A DNA stretch of 64,000 nucleotides from Gluconobacter vitians (GCF_015244565.1 NZ_JABCQG010000001.1:186001-250000); one strand, 5' to 3'. Counted from the stretch's first letter, positions 6,688 to 16,586 are shown. The notes: generated by a model not told the origin, from the sequence alone. Numbers and translations are program-made.

Positions 6688-9520
6688 TGACCGGAGAGCT
6701 TGTGAGGGAGGCGAGCAGGGTTTCGCGCAGGCGGGCGAGGCGGACCGGATCGGTGATTTTCATGCCCAGCAGGTCCCGCACATAGAACACGTCCACGGCG
6801 CGCATGCCGTAGGTCGTGATATGGGCCGACGAAATCTGGAGTGACGCGCTGCTGAGGGCGGATGTGACGTCGTGCAGCAGTCCGGGACGGTCGCGGCCAT
6901 TGACTTCGATGACGGTGTGACGGTCCGAGGCGGTGTTGTCGATGACGACACGGGGTGGGACGTGGATCGCGCGCATCCGGCGCGAGGTGCTGTGATGGCT
7001 GGCGTCCTCGATGCCCTTGCGGATGTCGAGACGTCCCGAGAGGGCCTGTTCCACGAGATGGTTCAGGCGACCGAGCTGGTGCGGTTCCTCGAAGGAGCAG
7101 CCTTCTCCGTCCTGCACCCAGAACGTGTCGAGCGCCATGCCGTCGCTGAGTGTGTGGATGCGGGCGTCCACGATGGAGGCGCCTGCCACGGCGAGGGCGC
7201 CGGCGATCTGGGAGAACAGGCCCGGATGGTCGGCGCAGAGGACGGTGAGTTCGGTGACGCCCCGTTCGGGGATGGGATAGGCCTCGACCGTGACCGGGGA
7301 GCGGTAGCGGTCTGAGTCGTGGACCATGCGGGCGTGGCGCATCTGGGTGTCGGTGTCGAAGCCGAGCCAGTAGCTCGGATAGCCGAGGTCCAGAAAGCGG
7401 TCGATGCTGCTGTCGGGTAGGGTGCCCGTAAGCCCGTCACGGGCAAGTTCGCGGGCGTGGTTGACGCGGCTGTCGCGTTCGGTGGCGGCCAGCCCGCCTT
7501 CCAGGACCTCGGCGACGCGGGAGAAGAGTTCGCGCAGGAGGGTTGCTTTCCAGGCGTTCCAGACCTTCGGGCTGACGGCGCGCATATCGGCGATGGTCAG
7601 GAGAATGAGGAGACGCAGGCGTTCGGGGGACTGGATGGTGTCGGCGAGATCGAGGATCGTGCGGGGATCGTCGATGTCGCGGGTGAAAGCGGTCTGGGAC
7701 AGCAGGAGATGGTGCAGGACCAGCCAGGAGACGGTGTCGGTTTCCTCGGGGTCGAGGCCGAGCTGCGGGCAGATCGTCAGTGCGAGGTCGGCGCCGATTT
7801 CGGAATGGTCGCCGCCGCGTCCCTTGCCGATATCGTGCAGCAGGACGGCGACGTAAAGCGCGCGGCGGGAGCGCAGGTCGCTGGCCAGCGTGTAGGCCAG
7901 GGGGATCTCGTCCGCCATGCGACCGGCTTCGATCTGGCCCATCATGCGGACGGCTTCGACGATGTGCTCATCGACCGTATAGATATGGTAGCTGTCGAAC
8001 TGCATCTGTCCGACGACGCGGGACCAGTCCGGCAGGAGGCGCCCGAGGAGGCCGGTCTCGTTCAGGATCGGGAGCCAGAAGGGGACGGCTTTGGTCTCGT
8101 CCGCGCTGGGCTCGCAGAGCAGGTCGAGGAAGATTTTTGCGGTTTCGGGATCGTCGCGCAGGGTGACGGCGTGGCGTTCGTTTCGGATGATCTGCTGCAT
8201 CGCGATGGGGTGCAGGGGCAAGTCGTGGCGGCGGCCGCAGTCGAGCAGGCGGAACATCTCGCGAGGCTGAGCTGCGAAGGTCACGGGCTCGATGGGGCAG
8301 ATGCGGCCGGCGATGGTCTGGAACTCTTCGGGGCCGGGGACGATTTTGGGTGGCTCGCCGGTGGTCTGGTCCTGAAGATGCATCAGCACGACGGGTTGCA
8401 GCACGCTGGTGAGGCGCATGACGTCGCGGGCGGTGAGAAAATAATGCCGCATGAAGCGTTCGACGCCGCGCTGGCGGCCGTGGGTTGCATAGCCCATGCG
8501 GCCACCGATGACGGGCTGGACGTCGAAGGTCAGGCGTTCCTCGGCGCGGCCGGTGATGTAGTGCAGGTGCAGGCGCACCGTCCACAGGAAGTCCCACGAG
8601 CGGCGGGCGCGGTGGGATTCGCGGTCTGTGAGCAGGCCGAAGGACGCGAAGGATGGTGTTTCGGGTGCTTCGCCGGGGGCGCCGTTGCGGTCGGGGCTTG
8701 AGACCGCGCAGCCGAGGGCGGCGCGTCCCATCCAGTTCAGGGTTTGCAGGTCGCGCAGGCCGCCGCGGCCTTCCTTGATGTTGGGCTCGACCATGTAGGG
8801 GTTGTCGCCGAAGCGGCGGTGACGCTGTTCGCGCTCGCCGATCTTGCCCATGACGAACTCGCACAGCCGGTCATTCTGAAGGTCGGCGCCGAGCGCGCAG
8901 CGCAGGTCGCGGGCCAGGCTGCGCTCACCGTGCAGGAAGCGCAGGTCGAGCAGGGCGGTGCGGATGGTGAGGTCGCTGTCGGCGTCGCGGACGCATTCGG
9001 CGATGGAGCGCGTGGCGTGGCCGACGCGCAGGCCGAGATCCCACAGGGCGTAGAGGATGAACTCGATCCGGGTGGTCATGGCCGGGGTCGGGTCGCCAGG
9101 GATCAGGAACAGGATGTCGATGTCGCTGAAAGGCGCGAGGAGGCCTGCGCCGTAGCCGCCGGTGGCGCAGAGGCAGAGGGGTTCGCCCGGGGCTTCGTGT
9201 TTCTGTGCGGCAAGATCGGCCAGGGCGCAGACCATGTCGTCGGCCTGATGAGCCAGGGCACGGGCGGCATCGACTCCCGAAATCCTGCGCTTTTCGAACC
9301 GTTCGCGGACCGTAGCGTGCCCGCTGCCCAGATGGCGGCGCAGGATGGAGAGCACGTTCTCGCGGCTGGTCAGCCCCTGTGTCGCAGCGGTCTCGAGGGC
9401 AGCCTTGAGCGGTGAGGCCGGGTCGCGCGGGGGGGAGGCGGTTCGGTCAGACAGGGGCTTATCCGTATCGTCAGCGAAGGGAAGAGGAGGAGTTTCGCCC
9501 CAGAAAGAGTTTTCTTTCAA
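6671..9520 (-). CDS. glnD: Bifunctional [protein-PII] uridylyltransferase/uridylyl-removing enzyme
   Basis: GlnD (949 residues) senses glutamine and adds or removes UMP on PII proteins, setting nitrogen assimilation. The nucleotidyltransferase motif is at about 121-135 (GGYGAGLLAPFSDID), the HD phosphohydrolase motif LLHDIGKGRGGDH at about 560, and two ACT domains at about 755-830 and 870-940 (ADHPGLFSQIAGAL; NGRDRPGLLHDVTSAL). One oddity: the usual GGYGRG reads GGYGAG here. The ATG overlaps the mutS stop by four bases. The mutS-glnD-murJ neighbourhood is typical of alphaproteobacteria. Confidence 0.97.
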   Translation of the reverse strand: MKENSFWGETPPLPFADDTDKPLSDRTASPPRDPASPLKAALETAATQGLTSRENVLSILRRHLGSGHATVRERFEKRRISGVDAARALAHQADDMVCALADLAAQKHEAPGEPLCLCATGGYGAGLLAPFSDIDILFLIPGDPTPAMTTRIEFILYALWDLGLRVGHATRSIAECVRDADSDLTIRTALLDLRFLHGERSLARDLRCALGADLQNDRLCEFVMGKIGEREQRHRRFGDNPYMVEPNIKEGRGGLRDLQTLNWMGRAALGCAVSSPDRNGAPGEAPETPSFASFGLLTDRESHRARRSWDFLWTVRLHLHYITGRAEERLTFDVQPVIGGRMGYATHGRQRGVERFMRHYFLTARDVMRLTSVLQPVVLMHLQDQTTGEPPKIVPGPEEFQTIAGRICPIEPVTFAAQPREMFRLLDCGRRHDLPLHPIAMQQIIRNERHAVTLRDDPETAKIFLDLLCEPSADETKAVPFWLPILNETGLLGRLLPDWSRVVGQMQFDSYHIYTVDEHIVEAVRMMGQIEAGRMADEIPLAYTLASDLRSRRALYVAVLLHDIGKGRGGDHSEIGADLALTICPQLGLDPEETDTVSWLVLHHLLLSQTAFTRDIDDPRTILDLADTIQSPERLRLLILLTIADMRAVSPKVWNAWKATLLRELFSRVAEVLEGGLAATERDSRVNHARELARDGLTGTLPDSSIDRFLDLGYPSYWLGFDTDTQMRHARMVHDSDRYRSPVTVEAYPIPERGVTELTVLCADHPGLFSQIAGALAVAGASIVDARIHTLSDGMALDTFWVQDGEGCSFEEPHQLGRLNHLVEQALSGRLDIRKGIEDASHHSTSRRMRAIHVPPRVVIDNTASDRHTVIEVNGRDRPGLLHDVTSALSSASLQISSAHITTYGMRAVDVFYVRDLLGMKITDPVRLARLRETLLASLTSSPVTTPAS

Positions 9521-12168
9521 GTGCCGTTTCCGGAGGCGAGGCGTTTCAGATTGTATAACGCATCCAATGCGTCGCGGGGAGAGAGATCATCGGGGTTCAG
9601 AGCCCGGATTGCGTCTTCCAGCGGGGATGGGGCGGGCGGCGTTTCTGGCGTGTGAGACGGCGGTGGTTCCGGCTCTGCGACGGCTTCGAAAAGGGGCAGT
9701 GAGGAGCGGGCTTCGGCCTGTTCGCGCTCGAACTGGGACAGGAGACGGCTGGCGCGATTGACGACGGATTGGGGGATTCCCGCCAGTTTTGCGACATGCA
9801 GGCCCCAGCTCTTGCGGGCTGCACCCGGGCGGACCTCGTGCTGGAAGATGACCTCGCCGCGCCACTCTTTCACGGCCATCGTGTAGGGGGCGAGGCGGGG
9901 GAGGAATTCGGTCAGGGCGCCGAGTTCATGGAAATGTGTTGCAAAGATTGTCCGGGAGCCAAGCTGGGTGTGCAGGGCCTCGAGCGTTGCCCATGCAATG
10001 GACAATCCGTCGAGCGTTGCGGTGCCGCGGCCGATCTCGTCCACGACGACGAGGGACTTGGGGCCGGCCTGATTGAGAATCGCGGCGGTCTCGGTCATTT
10101 CGACCATGAAGGTGGAACGGCCGCGGGCGAGGTCGTCCGCGCCGCCGACGCGGGAGAACAGGCGATCCACGACGCCGATATGGGCGGATTGGGCCGGAAC
10201 TGGGAGGCCTGCCTGCGCAAGGATGACGGCCAGTGCGGTCTGGCGCAGGAAGGTGGATTTGCCAGCCATGTTCGGGCCGGTGAGCAGCATGGCACGGTGT
10301 TCGGGCGGCAGAGCGCAGTCATTGGGGATGAAGCGGGCGTCGGCGCTTCCCGATTCGGCCAGTGCGGCTTCGACGACCGGGTGTCGGCAGGCGACGAGGC
10401 TGAACTCCGTACCGTCCGTAACGGTGGGGCGGCACCATGAGCCGCCTTCCGCGAGCAGGCCGCAGGAGCGCAGGACGTCGGCGAGGGCGAGAAACTCGGC
10501 GACTTCATCGAGGGCCGGGGTTTGCAGGATGCGGGCGCAGAGCTCGGCGAAGATGCGGCGTTCCAGTGCAGACGCCTTGTCGGCGGCTTCGAGAATGGCG
10601 CGGTCCAGGCCGGCGAGTTCTTCCGTGGAGAAGCGGGCGAGGCTGGCCGTGCCCTGACGGAAGGACAGTTCGGGGTTGTCGCGCAGTTTCGTGCCGGCAG
10701 CGGACGGGACTTCGATCACGTAGCCGAGCTGCGCGTGGTATTTGATCTTGAGGTTTGAGACGCCGAATTTTTCGGAAAGCTCGCCCTGCATGGCGGCGAT
10801 GATGCGGCGGCTTTCGTCGCGCAGGCCGCGATAGCGTTCCAGCTCCGTGTTGTAGCCGGGGGCGATGAAACCGCCATCCTCGATCCGGGCGGGCAGGGTT
10901 TCGGCGACGGCGGCCTGAAGCTGGTCCAGCAGGGTGTCGGCGCGGCCGTACAGTCCTGCGGTGAGGGTGCGGATCAGGGTGGGCGTGTTCTGGTCGCAGG
11001 CGGGCTGGAACAGGGCGGTGATGTCGTTGGCGGCGATCAGCGTGTCGCGGATGGCGGCGAGATCGCGGGGCTGGCCACGTCCGGCAGAGATGCGGCCCAG
11101 CGCGCGGGCGGGGTCTGGCGTGCGGCGCAGGATATCGCCGAGAGCGCCGGACAGGCCGGGGATGGATTGCAGCCAGAGCCAGCCGTTCTGGCGGTCCGTG
11201 ATTGCGGTGGCGTCGGTCAGGGGAGAGGCGAGCCACCGGGCGAGGAGGCGGGAGCCTGCGGCCGTGGCGGTACGGGTGACGGCGCCGAGGAGACTGTGTT
11301 TGGTTGCTCCATCGCGGGTGCGGAGGATGTCGAGGCTGGCCCGGGTGGCAGGGTCGATGCCGAGGACGCCGTCCGTGCCCTGCGGGATGGGGCGGGAGAG
11401 GCGCGGGAGCGCTCCGGCCTGACTGCGCTGGACGTAGTTCAGGGCCATGGCGCAGGCGATGGCCTGTTCGGGCGGGAAGTCTCCGAGGGCGTCGATCTGG
11501 GCGACGCCATAGGCGCGGGCAACGAGGGTTCGGGCGCTGTCGAGCGTGGGTGGAACGGCGACGGGGGCCAGTCGGGACGCGTAATCAGGGGAAATGAGAT
11601 CGGGTTCGGACAGAATCTCGGCGGCGTCGAGCCGGGCCATCAGTTCGGGAAGGGCGCTTTCGGGGACCGAGGCGGTTTCGAAGGCTCCGGTGGAGATGTC
11701 GATCCAGGCTGCGCCGATCGTTTTGGCGCGCTTTTCAGGGCTGCGGGCGATGGCGAGGAGCAGGTTGGCGCGTCCGGCTTCGAGCAGTTCGTCTTCGGTC
11801 AGGGTGCCGGGGGTGACGACGCGGACGATAGCGCGGGACAGCGGGCCTTTCTGGGGCTTTTCGCCTTTTTTCGGTGGGGCCTGCGTCTGTTCGGCGACGG
11901 CGACGCGGAAGCCGCGGCGGATCAGGCGCGACAGATAGGCCGGGGCGGCCGCGACGGGGACGCCGCACATGGGGATCGGCTCGCCCTGATGGGTGCCGCG
12001 GGCCGTGAGCGCGATGTCGAGCGCCATGGCGGCGGCCTGTGCGTCGGAGAAGAACAGCTCGTAGAAATCGCCCATGCGGAAGAACAGGAGGGCGTCGGGT
12101 TCCTGGTGTTTGAGGTCGAACCACTGGGCCATCGCGGGGCTGGCGTTTTCGGCGGTAGGCAGGGGCAT
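9517..12168 (-). CDS. mutS: DNA mismatch repair protein MutS
   Basis: MutS (883 residues from the chosen start) binds mispaired bases and starts mismatch repair with MutL. The N-terminal mismatch-recognition motif is visible as FFRMGDFYELFF, and the ATPase has Walker A TGPNMAGKSTFLRQ at about 628 and the Walker B VVVDEIGRGTATLDG. The reading frame is open far upstream into murJ, but that part is arginine-rich and not MutS-like. The ATG before PLPTAENASPAM is used; a second ATG 12 codons later (MAQWFDLK) is an alternative. It overlaps glnD by ATGA and is separated from murJ by a hairpin. Confidence 0.97.
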   Translation of the reverse strand: MPLPTAENASPAMAQWFDLKHQEPDALLFFRMGDFYELFFSDAQAAAMALDIALTARGTHQGEPIPMCGVPVAAAPAYLSRLIRRGFRVAVAEQTQAPPKKGEKPQKGPLSRAIVRVVTPGTLTEDELLEAGRANLLLAIARSPEKRAKTIGAAWIDISTGAFETASVPESALPELMARLDAAEILSEPDLISPDYASRLAPVAVPPTLDSARTLVARAYGVAQIDALGDFPPEQAIACAMALNYVQRSQAGALPRLSRPIPQGTDGVLGIDPATRASLDILRTRDGATKHSLLGAVTRTATAAGSRLLARWLASPLTDATAITDRQNGWLWLQSIPGLSGALGDILRRTPDPARALGRISAGRGQPRDLAAIRDTLIAANDITALFQPACDQNTPTLIRTLTAGLYGRADTLLDQLQAAVAETLPARIEDGGFIAPGYNTELERYRGLRDESRRIIAAMQGELSEKFGVSNLKIKYHAQLGYVIEVPSAAGTKLRDNPELSFRQGTASLARFSTEELAGLDRAILEAADKASALERRIFAELCARILQTPALDEVAEFLALADVLRSCGLLAEGGSWCRPTVTDGTEFSLVACRHPVVEAALAESGSADARFIPNDCALPPEHRAMLLTGPNMAGKSTFLRQTALAVILAQAGLPVPAQSAHIGVVDRLFSRVGGADDLARGRSTFMVEMTETAAILNQAGPKSLVVVDEIGRGTATLDGLSIAWATLEALHTQLGSRTIFATHFHELGALTEFLPRLAPYTMAVKEWRGEVIFQHEVRPGAARKSWGLHVAKLAGIPQSVVNRASRLLSQFEREQAEARSSLPLFEAVAEPEPPPSHTPETPPAPSPLEDAIRALNPDDLSPRDALDALYNLKRLASGNGT

Positions 12169-12224
12169 GAAGGTGCCGATGGGTCCGGTCTCCGGGCTGT
12201 CACTTCGGGAAGGGGATTGGAAAA

Positions 12225-12260
12225 TAACGTCTCCGTGCCGGTGTGTGAACCGGCACGGAG
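12225..12260 (-). terminator. Hairpin between murJ and mutS
   Basis: On the minus strand, 3 bases after the murJ stop, an 11-bp perfect stem (CTCCGTGCCGG and its complement, 8-base loop) is followed by ACGTTATTTTCC. This can act as an intrinsic terminator of murJ with a modest U-tract; some read-through into mutS is likely. Confidence 0.65.
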
Positions 12261-12263
12261 GGG

Positions 12264-13820
12264 TCAGCGGGCGCGTCGGCGGTTCAGGCGTGTCTGGAAA
12301 GCCACGGTGGCGTCGCGCAGGCGCACCACTTTCAGGGCGTCGAGCATCACGGCGTAGACGAGCATGCCGAAGATGATCAGCGCCGTGAGCATGCCCAGAC
12401 GCCACACGCCGTGCCAGGCGGGCAGGCCGGGGGCAACGAGCTTTTCGGCGGCCGCGACCCACAGGGCCATCATGATGCCGGCACCGGCAATGCGCAGGGC
12501 GCGGCCTTTCAGGAGCGGATCTGCGATGAAGAGGCCGCGTCGGTGCAGGATGACGGCGAGCAGCGTGCAGTTGACGAAGGCGGCGATCGTGCTGGCCAGC
12601 GGCGAGCCGATATGGCCGAGCGGACGGTAGAGCAGAAGGTTGAGGACGAGGTTCAGGGCCAGCGTGAAGAAGCCGATGCGGACGGGGGTGACGGTGTCGC
12701 CTTCGGCGAAGAAGGCCGGGGAGACGACCTTGATGAGGACGAAGGCGGGCAGGCCGAGCGCGTAGGCCTGAAGGCACTGGCCGGAGAGGATGGCGTCGCT
12801 GACGGTGAAATGGCCGTAGCCGAACAGGGCGGCCATGATCGGGGAGGCCAGGACGATCATGCCGATCATGGCCGGGAGCGTCAGGAGGAGTGTGTAGTCG
12901 ATGGCGCGGTTGAGGCTGGCATGGACGGCGGTGCGGTCATTGTTGGCGATGTGGCGGGTCAGGAGCGGCAGGAGGGCCGTGCCGGCTGCCGAGCCCAGCA
13001 CGCCGAGCGGGAGCTGGTTGATGCGGTCTGCGAAATACAGGATCGAGGGCGTGCCGACGGGGAGGTGCGTGGCGATGATGGTGTCGACGGTCAGGTTGAT
13101 CTGGGTGACGCCGGAGCCAACCAGACCGGGCCCCATGCGGCGCAGGAGCGCGCGCATGTCGGGTGAGAAGCTGGGCCATGTCAGATGCGGAGCCATGCCG
13201 GCGCGTCGGGCGGCCCAGTACAGGGCGCCGAGCTGGACGACGCCGGAGAGCGTGACACCCCAAGCGCTGACGACGGCGGTGTTGTGCCAGACCAGTGCGC
13301 CGAGAAGGATGGCGGCGATACCGATGATGTTGAAGGTGACATAGGCGGCTGCGGCTGCGGTGAACTTGCCGAGGCCGTTCAGCACGCCCGAAACGAGGGC
13401 TGCGCCGCAGATCAGCAGCATGTAGGGGAACGTGATTCGTGACAGGTGCACCGCGGTTTCAAAGCGGCTCCCGGTGAGGCCCGAGCCGATGAAACTCACG
13501 ACCAGCGGCATGAAGATTTCAGCCAGGATGGTCAGCAAAGCGAGCCAGAGCATCAGTCCGGACAGGGCCTGTCCCGCGAAGCGCAGGGCGGACTGGTGGC
13601 CCTTTGTTTCGTAACGCTCGGTGAACATCGGCACGAAGGCGGCGTTGAACGCGCCTTCGCCGAAGAGGCGCCGGAACATGTTGGGCAGGCGAAGCGCGAT
13701 CAGGTAGGCGTCCTGAACGGGGCCGGCACCAAGGAACGCGGCGAGAAGCTGGTCACGAACGAGGCCGAGGACACGCGAAAGCATGGTCCAGCTGCCGACT
13801 GTCAGGAAATTGCGAAGCAT
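12264..13820 (-). CDS. murJ: Lipid II flippase MurJ
   Basis: MurJ (518 residues) is an inner-membrane MOP-superfamily protein that moves lipid II across the membrane for peptidoglycan synthesis. The N terminus (MLRNFLTVGSWTMLSRVLGL, then VRDQLLAAFLGAG) is the classic MurJ/MviN opening, and LRLPNMFRRLFGEGAFNAAF follows. Roughly 14 hydrophobic segments span the protein. It begins the murJ-mutS-glnD series on this strand. Start, length and family agree, so the call is secure. Confidence 0.96.
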   Translation of the reverse strand: MLRNFLTVGSWTMLSRVLGLVRDQLLAAFLGAGPVQDAYLIALRLPNMFRRLFGEGAFNAAFVPMFTERYETKGHQSALRFAGQALSGLMLWLALLTILAEIFMPLVVSFIGSGLTGSRFETAVHLSRITFPYMLLICGAALVSGVLNGLGKFTAAAAAYVTFNIIGIAAILLGALVWHNTAVVSAWGVTLSGVVQLGALYWAARRAGMAPHLTWPSFSPDMRALLRRMGPGLVGSGVTQINLTVDTIIATHLPVGTPSILYFADRINQLPLGVLGSAAGTALLPLLTRHIANNDRTAVHASLNRAIDYTLLLTLPAMIGMIVLASPIMAALFGYGHFTVSDAILSGQCLQAYALGLPAFVLIKVVSPAFFAEGDTVTPVRIGFFTLALNLVLNLLLYRPLGHIGSPLASTIAAFVNCTLLAVILHRRGLFIADPLLKGRALRIAGAGIMMALWVAAAEKLVAPGLPAWHGVWRLGMLTALIIFGMLVYAVMLDALKVVRLRDATVAFQTRLNRRRAR

Positions 13821-13896
13821 TTCCTGATCCTAGCCGATCATTCAGCGCCGTGACATATCCCCCGTTACAGGAAAAGCGCAGTGTGACGGATGGGCT

Positions 13897-14142
13897 TCAG
13901 CGCAGGACCGTTTCGCGGTTGTGCAGGGTCGTTTCGGTTCTGGCGGGCTGCTGGATCGTGGGGCGGATCGCGGCAAGGCCAATGCAGAGCAGCGTGACTT
14001 CAAGCATCAGCATGGCGCTGGCCCAGAAGATGCCGGACAGGCCGAGGAAGGTCGTGACGTGATGGGCTACGGCCGGGGTCAGTGCGCCGAGGGCGGCGAC
14101 AACCAGAAGGGGCAGGATCGGGCGGAGCGGTGAGTCCTTCAT
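13897..14142 (-). CDS. Small membrane protein of unknown function
   Basis: An 81-residue protein with two hydrophobic segments (LPLLVVAALGALTPAVAHHV and IFWASAMLMLEVTLLCIGLA) and a polar C-terminal tail, so a small inner-membrane protein is likely. I do not recognise a family. The start is an ATG preceded by AGGAGA at about 6 bases, a good ribosome-binding site, which is the best evidence that it is real. It lies upstream of murJ on the same strand with a 76-bp gap. Function is unknown. Confidence 0.55.
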   Translation of the reverse strand: MKDSPLRPILPLLVVAALGALTPAVAHHVTTFLGLSGIFWASAMLMLEVTLLCIGLAAIRPTIQQPARTETTLHNRETVLR

Positions 14143-14248
14143 AAATGTCTCCTGTCACATTTCTGACTTGAACTGTGGCGGCTTTCGATACGGTTGTTCA
14201 AGGAAAAAAGACGAACTTCCCTGTCGCTGTTGCGTGATAGGGGGTGCC

Positions 14249-14638
14249 ATGACCGATTTTTCAACGATTTCCCCGCCTGTGAGTGTCGCCGAGCTTCGTC
14301 TGAGGCTGGATCGGATCCGGCGTCTGGCCTGGCTTTTAAACTCTGCCGCGCGGATTCCGGGGCTGCGGCTGAGGGCGGGGCTGGATACGCTGCTGGGGCT
14401 TCTGCCCGGAGGCGGTGCGCTGATCGGGACGGCGCTGTCGCTTTATATCGTCTGGGAAGGGCGCCGGATGGGCGTGGACCGCCAGACCGTGCAGCGGATG
14501 CTGGGCAATGTGGCGATCGAGGCCGTGGTGGGCCTCGTACCGCTGGCGGGGGATCTGTTTGATACGGTCTTCAAGGCCGATCTGCGGAATATCGCGCTGA
14601 TCGAAGCCGCGCTTGCGGGGCGGCTCGGGGGTCAGTGA
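14249..14638 (+). CDS. DUF4112 membrane protein
   Basis: A 129-residue protein of the DUF4112 family. The family signature is easy to see: a basic amphipathic start, then LLNSAARIPGLRLRAGLDTL followed by LLGLLPGGGALIGTALSLYI, and a second hydrophobic part around VAIEAVVGLVPLAGDLFDTV with FKADLRNIALIE close behind. It is probably an inner-membrane protein; no function is known for the family. The ATG before TDFSTIS has AGGGGGT just upstream; a longer in-frame start would add a cysteine-rich stretch and is unlikely. It converges with the glutathione peroxidase gene with a 7-base overlap. Confidence 0.85.
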   Translation: MTDFSTISPPVSVAELRLRLDRIRRLAWLLNSAARIPGLRLRAGLDTLLGLLPGGGALIGTALSLYIVWEGRRMGVDRQTVQRMLGNVAIEAVVGLVPLAGDLFDTVFKADLRNIALIEAALAGRLGGQ

Positions 14639-15126
14639 TCCAGCAGGACCCTCCGGACGGCTTCCTCGACGCGGTTTGAGGCGGGCTTGGCCAGTGGTGT
14701 GAACCAGTTGGCCAGATTGCCGTCGCGGTCAGTCAGGTATTTGTAGAAATTCCAGCGGGGGCGGGCGAGGAAGCCGCCTTGTTTGTCCAGCCAGCGGAAC
14801 AGCGGGGTGGTTTCGGGGCCGCGCACGTGCTGGCGGGCGGTCATGGGGAAGCTCACGCCGTAATTGCGGTGGCAGAAATTCTTGATGTCTTCGGACGAGC
14901 CGGGTTCCTGCTGGCCGAAATCATTCGACGGCACGCCGATGATCATCAGGCCTTCGGGATAGTCGCGGCCATAGCGGGACCAGAGGTGCTGGAGGTCTTC
15001 GTACTGGGGGGTGAAGCCACATTTGGATGCCGTGTTGACGATCAGCAGCGGTCGTCCGCGATAGGCCGAAAGGTCGATCGTGTCGCCGGACAGGCCGGGA
15101 AGGCTGAAATCATAGGCACAGGTCAT
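14632..15126 (-). CDS. Glutathione peroxidase family protein
   Basis: A 164-residue peroxidase of the glutathione peroxidase/BtuE family, which reduces hydrogen peroxide or lipid hydroperoxides, in bacteria often with thioredoxin. The peroxidatic cysteine is C36 in NTASKCGFTPQY (cysteine rather than selenocysteine), and the conserved GVPSNDFGQQEPGS and WNFYKYLTDRDGN regions supply the glutamine and tryptophan of the active site. There is no signal peptide, so it is cytoplasmic. I start at the ATG before TCAYDFSLPG; upstream in-frame sequence is arginine-rich and not family-like. It fits with SodC and the cytochrome c peroxidase as oxidative defence. Confidence 0.93.
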   Translation of the reverse strand: MTCAYDFSLPGLSGDTIDLSAYRGRPLLIVNTASKCGFTPQYEDLQHLWSRYGRDYPEGLMIIGVPSNDFGQQEPGSSEDIKNFCHRNYGVSFPMTARQHVRGPETTPLFRWLDKQGGFLARPRWNFYKYLTDRDGNLANWFTPLAKPASNRVEEAVRRVLLDH

Positions 15127-15283
15127 GGGGCTTCTCCCTATCAGTCGGCGGCATCCTAGCGGTTCGGGGGCGTGCAGGCGAGAGAGGAGGGGTGGACAGG
15201 ACGTGACATGACGGACAGGTTCAGGTCGTTTCGGGTTCAGTTCCGGGTGCGTCGTTCTGTTTTTGGGTGAGGAGTTTGCCTGC

Positions 15284-16489
15284 GTGATCCTGCGCGTCCT
15301 TGTCGGCATGGCCGGTCTTCTGTTTCTGGGTGCGCTTTTGTCCACCAACCGCCGGGCCATCGACTGGTCGCTCGTCGGACGGGCGCTGCTGTTGCAGATG
15401 CTGATTGCGGCGGTCGTGCTGTGGGTGCCGCCGGGTGCGCATGGGCTGCATCTGATGTCCGATGCGGTGACGAAGGTCCTGTCTTACGGGGATGTGGGCA
15501 GTGCGTTCCTGTTCGGCGGGCTGGTTGGGCCGAAGATGAACGGGCTGTTTGGCAATGACAGTTTCGTCTTTGCGCTCAAGGTTCTGCCGGAGATCGTTTA
15601 TGTCGCAGCCCTTCTGGGGCTGTTGCAGCACTGGGGCGTGTTGCAGTTCCTCTCGAAGCTGATTGGTGGTGCGCTGTCGCGGGTGCTGGGGACGACGGGG
15701 CTCGAATCGTTCTCGGCGGTGCTGACGATTTTTCTGGGACAAAGCGAGATGCCGATCGCGCTTCAGACCTGTCTGGCGGAAATGTCGGAAGGGGAGTTGG
15801 CGACGGTTCTGTGCAGCGGGACGTCCTCCATCGCGGGGTCCGTGCTGGCGGGATATGCGTCGCTGGGCGTGCCGATGGAGAACCTGCTGGCGGCGTCTTT
15901 CATGGCCATTCCGGGCGGACTGCTGTTTTCGCGCATTCTGTTTCCGGGGCCGCGCCGGTCCGATGCGCAGATTGCCGGGGCGGATCACGGGCATCACAGC
16001 ATGTTCGAAGCCATTGCGGATGGCGCGATGAATGGCGCGAAAATCGCGGTGGCTGTGGGGTCTGTGCTGATTGCGTTTGTGGGACTGATTGCGCTCGCGA
16101 ACGGACTTCTGGGGGCGGTAGGTCTGTCTCTGGCGCAGATTCTGGGAACAGTGTTTGCGCCGTTTGCCTGGCTGCTCGGGGTGCCGTGGAGCGAGTGTGT
16201 CGTGGCGGGCGGGCTGCTGGGGCAGAAGATCGCATTCAACGAGTTCGTGGCCTATGTGAACCTGTCGCCGCTGATCCATGCGCATGCTCTGTCGCAGCGG
16301 ACGATTACAATCCTGTCTTTTGCGCTGTGCGGGTTTGCGAACATCTCGACGATCGGGATTCTGATCGGGGCATTCGGTAGTGCGGAGCCGCGTCGGCGGA
16401 CGGATGTGGCGTCGCTGGCTGTTCGGGCCGTGGCGGCGGGGACGCTGTCTAATGCGATGAGTGCGGTGATCGCGGGACTTTTCGTATGA
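15284..16489 (+). CDS. Concentrative nucleoside transporter (NupC/CNT family)
   Basis: A roughly 401-residue inner-membrane transporter of the CNT family, importing nucleosides with protons or sodium. Signature stretches are GDVGSAFLFGG, FALKVLPEIVYVAALLGLLQ, FLGQSEMPIALQ, GTSSIAGSVLAGYASLGVP and GQKIAFNEFVAY near the end, all in family order. Eight or more hydrophobic helices are visible. I choose the GTG that has GAGGAG nine bases upstream; a TTG seven codons earlier is the other option, and the frame is closed 50 bases before that. It stands alone between a divergent peroxidase gene and sodC. Confidence 0.93.
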   Translation: MILRVLVGMAGLLFLGALLSTNRRAIDWSLVGRALLLQMLIAAVVLWVPPGAHGLHLMSDAVTKVLSYGDVGSAFLFGGLVGPKMNGLFGNDSFVFALKVLPEIVYVAALLGLLQHWGVLQFLSKLIGGALSRVLGTTGLESFSAVLTIFLGQSEMPIALQTCLAEMSEGELATVLCSGTSSIAGSVLAGYASLGVPMENLLAASFMAIPGGLLFSRILFPGPRRSDAQIAGADHGHHSMFEAIADGAMNGAKIAVAVGSVLIAFVGLIALANGLLGAVGLSLAQILGTVFAPFAWLLGVPWSECVVAGGLLGQKIAFNEFVAYVNLSPLIHAHALSQRTITILSFALCGFANISTIGILIGAFGSAEPRRRTDVASLAVRAVAAGTLSNAMSAVIAGLFV

Positions 16490-16586
16490 TTGCGGGGCGG
16501 CTCACGAATCTCTGATCCGAAAATATGTCAGCCCGGCGTAAGGTGAGAATAGTTATCATCTTTCTTGCTGGACTGAGAGTTTCTCC

